Notes under the pieces: model-generated
The model's database searches: none
What the model saw: the letters and a program-made list of their open reading frames with translations, nothing else
Told to the model about the DNA's origin: nothing
Program-made: the position numbers and the translations under genes
Shown here: positions 1-5,305 of the stretch, in pieces
Layout: each line of letters starts with the position of its first letter
Numbering within the stretch: position 1 is the first letter of the stretch
DNA from: Tannerella sp. oral taxon 808
GTDB taxonomy: Bacteria > Bacteroidota > Bacteroidia > Bacteroidales > Tannerellaceae
Direction of reading: 5' to 3'
Length of the DNA: 14,504 bases
NCBI GenBank assembly: GCA_002890585.1
Contig: MIQB01000055.1
Span: 1-14,504, forward strand

Positions 1-78
1 CCTCACTCTTGACTCCCACCTCTTTTTGCCCCTTTTCTTACGTCGAACTCACGTTAACACAAGGAAGAGAACAACGAC
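1..78. other. Leader region upstream of ung
   Basis: This is a pyrimidine-rich intergenic stretch. I see no convincing TAnnTTTG -7 element; the nearest resemblance is the T-rich run near 22-30 and it is weak. An AAGGAAGAG purine run at 61-69 lies about 10 bases before the ung start and could serve as a ribosome binding site, which is uncommon in Bacteroidota. No gene end is recognisable. Confidence 0.4.
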
Positions 79-741
79 ATGGACGTAAAAATGGAACCGA
101 GCTGGAAGGCACGACTATCCGGCGAATTTGAGCAAGACTACTTCGTGCGACTGACCGACTTCGTGCGCCAGGAGTACCGCCACGCAACGATCTACCCCCG
201 CGGGTCGGAAATCTTCAACGCCTTCGCACATTGCCCCTTCGACCGCGTGAAGGTCGTCATCATCGGGCAAGACCCCTACCACGAGCCTGGGCAGGCCCAT
301 GGGCTCTGCTTCTCGGTGCAAGACGGGACACGCTTCCCGCCCTCCTTAGTCAACATCTTCAAAGAGATCACCGACGACGTGGGGCGACCGACACCCAAGA
401 GTGGCAACCTGACCCGCTGGGCCGATCAAGGCGTGCTCCTCCTCAACGCCACCCTGACGGTGCGGGCCCACGCAGCCGGATCGCATCAAGGGCGGGGCTG
501 GGAGACCTTCACCGACGCCGTCATCCGCAGCCTGAATGCCGAACGCCAACACCTCGTCTACATGCTTTGGGGCGCCTACGCACAACAGAAAGGCGCATGC
601 ATCGACACGGCGCACAACCTCGTCCTCACCTCGCCCCACCCCTCGCCCCTCTCGGCGCGACGCGGCTTCTTTGGCAATCACCACTTCAGCCGTGCCAACG
701 ACTATTTAGTAGCCTCCGGCCAGACGCCCATCGAGTGGTAG
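79..741 (+). CDS. ung: Uracil-DNA glycosylase, family 1
   Basis: This enzyme removes uracil from DNA, the first step of base excision repair, and acts in the cytoplasm on the chromosome. The 220-residue length is normal for family 1. The water-activating loop GQDPYH is at residues 63-68, with Asp65 as the catalytic base. The uracil-stacking Phe lies in GLCFSV (75-80), LLLNATLTV (121-129) holds the uracil-binding Asn123, and the DNA-intercalation loop HPSPLSARRGFFG starts at the catalytic His187. All key residues are present, so it should be active. The ATG at 79 follows a purine run; an in-frame ATG at 91 is an alternative start. Its stop codon TAG lies inside the first copy of the GGTAG repeat that fills the downstream gap. 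No operon partner is visible within the window. Confidence 0.97.
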   Translation: MDVKMEPSWKARLSGEFEQDYFVRLTDFVRQEYRHATIYPRGSEIFNAFAHCPFDRVKVVIIGQDPYHEPGQAHGLCFSVQDGTRFPPSLVNIFKEITDDVGRPTPKSGNLTRWADQGVLLLNATLTVRAHAAGSHQGRGWETFTDAVIRSLNAERQHLVYMLWGAYAQQKGACIDTAHNLVLTSPHPSPLSARRGFFGNHHFSRANDYLVASGQTPIEW

Positions 742-940
742 GGTAGTCAGGAGTAGTTAAAGGGTAGTTAGAGGGTAGTCAGGAGTAGTTAGAAGTAGTC
801 AAAGGGTAGTTAGGGGGTAGTATGGAGTAGCTTCTACTTCTGACTACTTCTTACTTCTTCTGACTACCCGGGGCGAAAGCCCCGTACTACCTGCGGACGC
901 AAGCCCGCATAACTACCCGGCCGAAGGCCGATGACTACCT
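742..940. repeat. GGTAGT/ACTACC inverted repeat cluster with hairpin ladder
   Basis: The left half (742-830) holds five copies of GGTAGT (742, 763, 774, 805, 816) plus GAGTAG/AAGTAG variants. The 14-mer GTAGTCAGGAGTAG occurs exactly twice, at 743 and 775, 32 bp apart. The right half holds the reverse complement: TGACTAC at 841 and ACTACC at 863, 886, 912 and 934. Between the right-hand copies sit three short hairpins (869-884, 892-909, 918-930). A transcript running out of ung could fold into an extended imperfect duplex with the left and right copies paired. There is no T-run, so it is not a classic intrinsic terminator, but it could act as a 3'-end stabiliser or a REP-like element. Confidence 0.8.
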
Positions 941-1064
941 AAGAATAGGAGTCCACACCCTGAAAAATCGCCACCATTAGCGACGCCCAAACGCCCAGCA
1001 ACGCCATGCGAATGGCCTACTTTTGCCTCCGTAAAAAAAGAAAGTAAGAACACCCCGAACCGAC
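941..1064 (+). promoter_or_regulatory. Promoter region of the hemerythrin/LuxR operon
   Basis: TACTTTTG at 1018-1025 matches the Bacteroidota -7 consensus TAnnTTTG, placing a likely transcription start near 1032. No good TTTG -33 element lies 17-21 bp upstream, so the promoter may be weak or activator dependent. An A-rich stretch (GTAAAAAAAG, 1031-1040) between the -7 element and the start codon is typical of translation-initiation regions in this phylum. Confidence 0.5.
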
Positions 1065-1787
1065 ATGGACAAAATGCTTTTCACGGAGAACATGAAGCTG
1101 GCCGACCTCATCTCGGCCAACCACAACCTCATCCTCATGCTGCCCCGCCTGGGCATCCCCTTAGGCTTCGGCGACCGGAGCGTGGCCCGCGTCTGCCATA
1201 TGTACGACGTCCCCGTAGACTTCTTCCTCCTCGTCTGCAACGTCTACACCTTCGATGCCTACCTGCCAAAAAAGGAAATGATCAAATCCATCGACATGAG
1301 CCCGCTCGTGCCCTACCTCCACGCCTCACACCAATATTACCTGCGCCATCTGCCCCACCTCGGCAGCCTCATCGACGGCATGGCCACCAAAGTCGACAAG
1401 CGCTATGGCAACATGCTGAGGCACTTCTTTGCAGGCTACAAAAACGAAGTCGAAGAACATTTCGATTACGAAGAGCGCACCGTCTTCCCCTACATCGAAC
1501 GCCTCATCCACACCCCCGAGACCGACGACGTAGCCCCCGAAACCTTCCACATCCGCGACTACGCCGAGGCACACGGCAACATCGAAGACAAACTCAACGA
1601 CCTGACGCAAATCATCTTCAAATACCTCCCAGGCAACGTATCGCCCGAAGAATCCATCGACGTCGTCTTTGACATCTTCCAACTCTCGGCCGACCTGAAC
1701 AAACATGCCCTCATAGAGGACAAAATCCTCGTCCCCTACGTCGAAATGTTAGAGGCCAGCCGCACTACGAACAAACACACACCATGA
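1065..1787 (+). CDS. Hemerythrin-domain di-iron protein (RIC/ScdA-like)
   Basis: This is a 240-residue cytoplasmic protein. Residues 1-65 resemble the N-terminal domain of RIC/ScdA/YtfE proteins but lack the paired cysteines usual in that domain. Residues 80-230 form a hemerythrin four-helix bundle with its metal ligands visible: His86 or His89 in the first helix, His132 and Glu136 as HxxxE, His170, then His214 and Glu218 as a second HxxxE. Relatives bind a di-iron centre and repair iron-sulfur clusters damaged by nitric oxide or oxidants, or sense those molecules. The stop overlaps the downstream LuxR-type regulator by 4 nt (ATGA), which suggests the two proteins work together in a redox or nitrosative stress response. 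The start at 1065 fits the promoter spacing; Met4 is an alternative. The hemerythrin fold is firm; the exact role is inferred. Confidence 0.88.
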   Translation: MDKMLFTENMKLADLISANHNLILMLPRLGIPLGFGDRSVARVCHMYDVPVDFFLLVCNVYTFDAYLPKKEMIKSIDMSPLVPYLHASHQYYLRHLPHLGSLIDGMATKVDKRYGNMLRHFFAGYKNEVEEHFDYEERTVFPYIERLIHTPETDDVAPETFHIRDYAEAHGNIEDKLNDLTQIIFKYLPGNVSPEESIDVVFDIFQLSADLNKHALIEDKILVPYVEMLEASRTTNKHTP

Positions 1788-2392
1788 GTCGTAAAAAGAA
1801 AGTCCTCATCATCGAACCCTCCGTCATCATCCGCGAAGGACTCATCCAGATACTCAGCAAATCGCCCGAGTTAGACGTCCTCTACCCCTCCGACGGCACA
1901 GAAGACTACACCGAGCGCATCTCCATCTCCCGCCCTGACATCCTCCTGATCAACCCCACCCTCATCCCCTACACCAAGCGTTACCCCGTCTACAGCCTCG
2001 CCCAGGAGTACCCCCACATGACGATCGTCGCCCTCGTCTACCAATACCTCGACAGCTCCATCCTACACGCCTACCACGGCACACTCGAAGTCCGCGAATC
2101 CCCCGATCGCATCGCCGACGTACTGCTCGAGGCCTACGCCACCGTCGCCGATCGCGCCGAGCTGCTCGACCCCGCCGGCGGACACGAACTGACACGCCGC
2201 GAGACGGACGTCCTCGTCCTCGTCGCCAAAGGATTGATGAGCAAAGAGATCGCCGAACGCCTCCACATCTCTGTCCACACCGTCATCTCCCATCGCAAGA
2301 ACATCACCCGCAAGACGAACATCAAATCCGTCGCCGGACTCGCCCTTTACGCCTTGATGAACAACCTGATGGAAGAGGGAGATGCCACCTGA
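1784..2392 (+). CDS. LuxR/NarL-type transcription regulator with degenerate receiver
   Basis: This is a 202-residue regulator. The N-terminal part (about 5-120) has the alternating strand/helix pattern of a response-regulator receiver (KKVLIIEPSVIIREGL, then PDILLINPTLIP). The phospho-acceptor position carries Asn57 instead of Asp, and only Glu11 remains of the usual acidic pocket, so normal phosphorylation is unlikely. The C-terminal HTH (about 135-198) is a clear NarL/LuxR DNA-binding domain: LTRRETDVLVLVAKG, then KEIAERLHISVHTVISHRKN. Translation is coupled to the hemerythrin gene through an ATGA overlap, and no histidine kinase gene is adjacent. A plausible reading is that activity depends on the partner di-iron protein or on another ligand. 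As I recall, similar hemerythrin/LuxR pairs occur in Porphyromonas and Bacteroides, some tied to heme or oxidative stress control; I have not verified this. Confidence 0.85.
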   Translation: MSRKKKVLIIEPSVIIREGLIQILSKSPELDVLYPSDGTEDYTERISISRPDILLINPTLIPYTKRYPVYSLAQEYPHMTIVALVYQYLDSSILHAYHGTLEVRESPDRIADVLLEAYATVADRAELLDPAGGHELTRRETDVLVLVAKGLMSKEIAERLHISVHTVISHRKNITRKTNIKSVAGLALYALMNNLMEEGDAT

Positions 2393-2432
2393 AGCCCTGC
2401 GGCACCTCTCCTCCCCCCCCTTGAAAGAGGAA

Positions 2433-2472
2433 AGCCCTGCGGTGCAACCCCATGCGCCGTGGGGCTTTTCTT
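2433..2472 (+). terminator. Intrinsic terminator after the LuxR-type regulator
   Basis: The arms at 2433-2445 and 2454-2466 form 13 consecutive pairs in RNA (10 Watson-Crick and 3 G-U) around the 8-nt loop AACCCCAT, followed by TTTTCTT. It separates the hemerythrin/LuxR operon from pyrE. The left-arm start AGCCCTGCGG is repeated 40 bp upstream at 2393-2402, just after the stop codon, so an alternative upstream pairing partner exists. Confidence 0.8.
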
Positions 2473-2505
2473 CCCTTCACCCCCCGCCACTTCCCTTCTT
2501 ACCCA

Positions 2506-2513
2506 TACTTTTG
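2506..2513 (+). promoter_or_regulatory. -7 promoter element for pyrE
   Basis: TACTTTTG matches the Bacteroidota TAnnTTTG element and lies 54 bp before the pyrE ATG, directly after the terminator. The predicted transcription start is near 2520. A clear TTTG -33 element is not seen. The 48-bp leader is rich in C and has no hairpin that I recognise as a PyrR-type attenuator. Confidence 0.5.
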
Positions 2514-2567
2514 CCCACCGATACAAACCACTCTCCCCCCCACACATCATCATCCCCACCCGTAATT

Positions 2568-3206
2568 ATGAAAACATTAGAATGCCTCGTAGCTGAGAAA
2601 TTGCTCCAGATCAAAGCCGTCAAACTGCAACCGGCCAACCCCTTCACATGGGCCTCAGGTTGGAAGTCGCCCATCTATTGCGACAACCGCAAGACCCTCT
2701 CCTACCCCGCCATACGCACCTTCCTCAAGGTAGAACTGGCGCGCACCATCGCCGAAAACTTCGGCGAAGTGGAGGCCGTAGCCGGCGTAGCCACCGGAGC
2801 CATCGCACAGGGCGCCCTCGTAGCCGACCTGCTCGGCCTGCCCTTCGTCTACATCCGCTCCACGCCGAAAGACCACGGCCTCGAGAACCTCATCGAAGGC
2901 GAGCTCAAGCCCGGATCGAAAGTCGTCGTCATCGAAGACCTCGTCTCCACCGGCAGCAGCAGCCTGAAAGCCGTCCACGCCGTGCGCAACTTCGGTTGCA
3001 GCGTCATCGGCATGGTAGCCATTTACACCCACGGCTTCCCCATCGCCGAAGAACGCTTCAAAGAAGCCGCCGTCCCCCTCATCACCCTCTCGAACTACAA
3101 CGCCGTGATCGAAGCAGCCCTCAAGACACACTACATCAGCGAAGCCGACATCTCCGTCCTGCAAGAGTGGCGCAACGACCCCGTCCATTGGAGCCCCGAA
3201 GCCTAA
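2568..3206 (+). CDS. pyrE: Orotate phosphoribosyltransferase
   Basis: PyrE converts orotate and PRPP into orotidine monophosphate, the fifth step of UMP synthesis, in the cytoplasm. The protein has 212 residues, typical of the family. Visible motifs are the substrate-binding segment SGWKSPIYCDNR (30-41), the flexible catalytic loop RSTPKDHG (97-104, with Lys101 and His103), and the PRPP-binding signature VVVIEDLVSTGSS (119-131). The frame is open upstream to 2382, but that would add 62 low-complexity, Pro/Ser-rich residues running across the terminator and the -7 element. The ATG at 2568 begins the homologous core and is preferred. It is the first gene of an apparent operon: the SRPBCC gene starts 19 nt after its stop. 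Confidence 0.96.
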   Translation: MKTLECLVAEKLLQIKAVKLQPANPFTWASGWKSPIYCDNRKTLSYPAIRTFLKVELARTIAENFGEVEAVAGVATGAIAQGALVADLLGLPFVYIRSTPKDHGLENLIEGELKPGSKVVVIEDLVSTGSSSLKAVHAVRNFGCSVIGMVAIYTHGFPIAEERFKEAAVPLITLSNYNAVIEAALKTHYISEADISVLQEWRNDPVHWSPEA

Positions 3207-3225
3207 CCCCCTAACCCCTATAACA

Positions 3226-3654
3226 ATGACAGAATTCACCAGCCAGATCCGCACCATCCCCCACAACGACGCCCGCGTCTTTGCCGTCCTCTCAGACCTC
3301 TCCAACATGCAACGCGTGCGCCAAAGCCTGCCCCAAGACAGCGTCAAAGCCTTCACCCTGACCGACGACCGTTGCAGCTTCGAGGTCAGCCCGATCGGGA
3401 AGATCGAGTTCCACATCGTAGACCGCGAGCCGAACAAAACCATCAAGTTCGAGACCACCCAATCGCCCGTCCCCCTGCTGCTGTGGATCCAGCTCAAGCA
3501 AGTGGCCGAAAACGACACCCGCATGAAGATGACCGTCCGCGCCGAGCTCAACCCCTTCCTCAAGCCGATGGTCTCCAAACCCATGCAAGAGGCCGTCGAT
3601 AAGATCGCGGAGATCCTCGCCACCCTGCCTTACGAAGCGCAAGAGCCGAAATGA
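3226..3654 (+). CDS. SRPBCC (START-like) fold protein
   Basis: This is a 142-residue soluble protein with no signal peptide or membrane segment. The pattern is that of an SRPBCC/polyketide-cyclase-like fold: an N-terminal strand (FTSQIRTIPHNDARVFAVLSD), then antiparallel strands around residues 42-95 (FEVSPIGKIEFHIVD, IKFETTQ), strand MKMTVRAELN, and a C-terminal helix MQEAVDKIAEILATL that would cap a hydrophobic cavity. Such folds bind lipids or other hydrophobic ligands, and no catalytic residue can be assigned. It lies 19 nt after pyrE and overlaps the Rieske-like lipoprotein gene by 4 nt (ATGA), so all three are probably cotranscribed. A direct role in pyrimidine synthesis is not implied. 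The fold is fairly certain from pattern; the function is unknown. Confidence 0.8.
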   Translation: MTEFTSQIRTIPHNDARVFAVLSDLSNMQRVRQSLPQDSVKAFTLTDDRCSFEVSPIGKIEFHIVDREPNKTIKFETTQSPVPLLLWIQLKQVAENDTRMKMTVRAELNPFLKPMVSKPMQEAVDKIAEILATLPYEAQEPK

Positions 3655-4112
3655 CGCGCCGCCTACACACCCTCCTCCTCGCCGCCGCCCTGCTGCTCAC
3701 CATCGCGGCCTGCACGGAGAAGAACCCCATCGACAACTACCCCGTCGCGCTCCGCCTCGACCTCACCTTCAGCGACAAGGCTCTGCGCACCACGCCCTCC
3801 GCAGCCACCTACACCCGCCACAGCCACCCGCTGAACAACGCCTACCGCGCCTTCGGCTTCGGCGGCGTGCTGGTGGTGCACGGCATCGACGGCGAGTATT
3901 ACGCCTTCGACCTGGCCTGCCCCCACGAGAACCTCCGCTCCGTGCTCATCGAGCCCGACGCCGACGTGATCTACGCCATCTGCCCACAGTGCGGCACGAA
4001 ATACCTCATCAACGACGGCAGCGGCGCCGTCGTCGAGGGCCCAAGCCGCCACGGCCTGAAGCGCTACAACGTCGGCCGCGAAGGCGTCAGCACACTCGTG
4101 GTCTACAATTAA
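3651..4112 (+). CDS. Rieske-like [2Fe-2S] lipoprotein with atypical ligands
   Basis: This is a 153-residue predicted lipoprotein. The signal sequence MTRRLHTLLLAAALLLTIAAC ends in a lipobox (TIAAC) with Cys21 as the lipidation site, so it should be anchored to the inner or outer membrane. The core resembles a Rieske domain: GVLVVHGIDGEYYAFDLACPHE supplies Cys90 and His92 (C-x-H), and CPQCGTKYLINDGSGAVVEGPS supplies Cys111 and Cys114. In a normal Rieske protein the second motif is C-x2-H; here it is C-x2-C, giving one His and three Cys candidate ligands. The fold and the GxGxxxxGP-like segment before GLKRYNV are otherwise retained. It probably carries an iron-sulfur cluster with altered redox potential, or binds another metal such as zinc. 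The ATGA overlap with the SRPBCC gene indicates coupling. Confidence 0.8.
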   Translation: MTRRLHTLLLAAALLLTIAACTEKNPIDNYPVALRLDLTFSDKALRTTPSAATYTRHSHPLNNAYRAFGFGGVLVVHGIDGEYYAFDLACPHENLRSVLIEPDADVIYAICPQCGTKYLINDGSGAVVEGPSRHGLKRYNVGREGVSTLVVYN

Positions 4113-4157
4113 GCGGGGGGCATACATCCATCAGCCCCGGCTCCCCGCCGCGTTTTG
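4113..4157 (+). terminator. Possible weak terminator after the Rieske-like gene
   Basis: GCGGGG at 4113-4118 can pair with CCCCGC at 4143-4148, followed by CGCGTTTTG. The loop is long (24 nt) and the T-run short, and the T-run doubles as the -33 element of the tRNA promoter. It may end the pyrE operon only partly. Confidence 0.3.
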
Positions 4158-4183
4158 CAAAAATAGAAGCGCGTATATCTTTG
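4154..4183 (+). promoter_or_regulatory. Promoter of the tRNA operon
   Basis: TTTG at 4154-4157 and TATCTTTG at 4176-4183 match both Bacteroidota promoter elements (TTTG -33 and TAnnTTTG -7) with an 18-bp spacer. The predicted transcription start is near 4190, so the transcript would include the truncated tRNA-Gly copy and both intact tRNAs. This is the best promoter in the window. Confidence 0.75.
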
Positions 4184-4223
4184 CCCCCGCTTCAGACAGA
4201 AGCAAAGTGCACATTGAATTATC

Positions 4224-4254
4224 GCGGAAGTAGCTCAAGCAGATAGAGTACAAC
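4224..4254 (+). pseudogene. Truncated 5' half of a tRNA-Gly gene
   Basis: The first 14 bases (GCGGAAGTAGCTCA) are identical to the 5' end of the intact tRNA-Gly 35 bp downstream. The next 17 bases keep a D-arm (GCTC pairing with GAGT) and the CAAC start of the anticodon stem, with substitutions and one extra base in the D-loop. The anticodon loop, T-arm and 3' acceptor strand are missing. It lies between the promoter and the real tRNA and is presumably transcribed. Confidence 0.75.
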
Positions 4255-4258
4255 ACTC

Positions 4259-4331
4259 GCGGAAGTAGCTCAGTTGGTAGAGCACAACCTTGCCAAGGTT
4301 GGGGTCGCGGATTCGAGTTCCGTCTTCCGCT
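4259..4331 (+). tRNA. tRNA-Gly (anticodon GCC)
   Basis: This is a 73-nt cloverleaf. The acceptor stem is GCGGAAG/CTTCCGC with discriminator T; the D-arm starts AGCTCAGTTGGTAGAGC; the anticodon stem CAACC/GGTTG surrounds loop TTGCCAA, giving anticodon GCC, which reads GGC and GGT. The T-loop is ATTCGAGTTC. CCA is not encoded (TCA follows the acceptor stem) and must be added after transcription. Confidence 0.95.
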
Positions 4332-4347
4332 CATGGACGTTCATCCG

Positions 4348-4432
4348 GCTCGAATGGTGGAATGGTAGACACGAGGGACTTAAACTCCCTTGGCCAGTAA
4401 TGGCTGTGCGGGTTCAAGTCCCGCTTCGAGTA
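4348..4432 (+). tRNA. tRNA-Leu (anticodon UAA)
   Basis: This is an 85-nt class II tRNA. The acceptor stem is GCTCGAA/TTCGAGT, with a G-U first pair, and discriminator A as needed by LeuRS. The anticodon stem AGGGA/TCCCT surrounds CTTAAAC, giving anticodon TAA, which reads UUA and UUG. A long variable arm (TGGCCAGTAATGGCT) and the T-arm GCGGG-TTCAAGT-CCCGC complete it. It sits 16 nt after tRNA-Gly, in the same transcript. CCA is not encoded. Confidence 0.95.
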
Positions 4433-4499
4433 CCGGTTTGCAATGAACTTTTTGGGTTTCTCTCTCCCCTTCAGAGCATTTTTGCCTCTGTGCAATTTT

Positions 4500-4534
4500 C
4501 CCGTTGCGGCCTCGGCTGCGGCGGGATTTTTTTT
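4500..4534 (+). terminator. Intrinsic terminator of the tRNA operon
   Basis: The arms at 4500-4510 and 4515-4525 form 11 consecutive pairs (three of them G-U) closed by the tetraloop CTCG, followed by A and eight Ts. This is a strong rho-independent terminator about 68 nt after tRNA-Leu. Confidence 0.9.
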
Positions 4535-4562
4535 GCCCTTTCCGCCCATCCGCGCCCCGAAA

Positions 4563-4669
4563 ATCGACGGCAACCCAGCCGACAGCACATCGACGGCCGT
4601 AGCGTAGCCCTCAGCCGAACGGAAAGCTCATCGACGACCGTAGCATGGCCCTCAATCGAACGGCGAGGC
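4563..4669. repeat. Imperfect 41-bp direct repeat
   Basis: Two adjacent 41-bp copies start at 4588 and 4629. Shared blocks are CATCGACG, CCGTAGC, GCCCTCA and CGAACGG, with scattered substitutions. A further partial match (ATCGACGGC) begins at 4563. GC content here resembles the genes, unlike the AT-rich stretch that follows. No plausible reading frame accounts for it. Confidence 0.65.
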
Positions 4670-4881
4670 GATAGCATAATGTTTTGCTATAAACGCAGGT
4701 ATCCATCATACTTCGGCTATCTATCTGGTATTTAATCGAAATAGAAACCAGACTTCAACCATAAACATGGTCTTAAAAGAAGAAAGAAAGGACACTTCTG
4801 CACCTTACTTGCTCATTCAATCCAAAAGATCGGTGGCTTCACCTATATGCCTATCTATTCATCCCAATCTATCGTAAACAT

Positions 4882-5101
4882 AGACTTGATGTATCCATAT
4901 AAAATCCATTGGAAAGAATACTTAGACATAGTGTATGAGCATAAAATCCTGTGGAAATAACACTCAGACATAGTGTATCAGTATAAAATCCTGCGGAAAG
5001 AATACTCAGACATAGTGCATCAGTATAAAATCCTGCGGAAAGAATACTCAGACACTATGTATAAGTAAAAAATACACCCTGCAGAATACACATACACTAT
5101 G
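4882..5101. repeat. 42-bp tandem repeat array
   Basis: Units begin at 4882, 4924, 4966, 5008 and 5050, with a partial one at 5092, all exactly 42 bp apart. Units 3 and 4 are nearly identical (one substitution in the core region); units 1 and 5 are the most diverged. Units 2-4 share the core CATAGTG (4927, 4969, 5011) and the block TATAAAATCCTGCGGAAAG or close variants. In unit 5 and the partial unit 6 the core is present as its reverse complement CACTATG (5053, 5095). There are no unique spacers, so this is not a CRISPR array. Confidence 0.9.
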
Positions 5102-5249
5102 AATAACCCAGATTTCACGGGGCAAGAATCAGCTCCAACTAAGCATATCCACCCTATATGGCAGATTTTATCTGCATGAATAGTGAAGAAGTGAAGTATC
5201 CTGAAGATTTTAGCACCCCATGAAGTGCTTATGCACCCTTTATAAGCGA

Positions 5250-5278
5250 TTTAATACCTATACATTATGCTATCTTTG
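5250..5278 (+). promoter_or_regulatory. Promoter for the 5306 gene
   Basis: TATCTTTG at 5271-5278 matches the -7 consensus. TTTA at 5250-5253 is a near match to the -33 TTTG with a 17-bp spacer. The predicted start is near 5285, about 20 nt before the ATG at 5306. It probably drives the 5306/ribF/flippase cluster. Confidence 0.6.
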
Positions 5279-5305
5279 CGCCGTTGAACTATAGAGGCTG
5301 AAACG

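Larger units (their letters stand above)
4670..5305. other. AT-rich gene-free region
   Basis: Base composition drops sharply to AT-rich compared with all flanking genes. It contains the 42-bp array described separately (4882-5101). It also holds a perfect hairpin GCAGAT-TTT-ATCTGC at 5161-5175, a weaker one (AGCAC at 5212, GTGCT at 5225), and the promoter for the next gene. Between 4745 and 4959 one plus-strand frame stays open for about 70 codons but has no plausible start upstream and no recognisable product. The composition shift suggests either foreign DNA or a structural or regulatory locus. Confidence 0.6.

Noticed and set aside
2382..2567. A 62-residue N-terminal extension of PyrE.
   Set aside because: It spans the intrinsic terminator and the -7 promoter element and encodes low-complexity Pro/Ser-rich sequence; PyrE homology starts at the ATG at 2568.
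2655..3623. A long minus-strand open frame (322 codons) antisense to pyrE and the SRPBCC gene.
   Set aside because: It is a shadow frame produced by GC-rich codon bias opposite two well-supported genes; no family resemblance.
4224..4254. An attachment site of an integrated element at tRNA-Gly.
   Set aside because: Integration normally regenerates or duplicates the tRNA 3' end; here only the 5' half is duplicated and no integrase lies adjacent (the XerD-type gene is 9 kb away and looks like the housekeeping enzyme).
4274..4735. A 153-codon open frame on the plus strand across both tRNA genes.
   Set aside because: It reads through tRNA-Gly, tRNA-Leu and the terminator; the peptide has no family resemblance and the tRNAs are certain.
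4924..4960. A DnaA-box-like sequence (TGTGGAAATAA) suggesting an origin of replication.
   Set aside because: It carries an extra base relative to the DnaA box, only one such match was seen, and no dnaA or other origin-linked gene is nearby.
4882..5101. A CRISPR array, or a 14-residue repeat protein encoded by the 42-bp array.
   Set aside because: There are no unique spacers. Plus-strand reading meets a TAA in unit 2 and another stop in unit 5; minus-strand reading meets a TAG in unit 5 and one beyond unit 1; no start codon in a suitable place.
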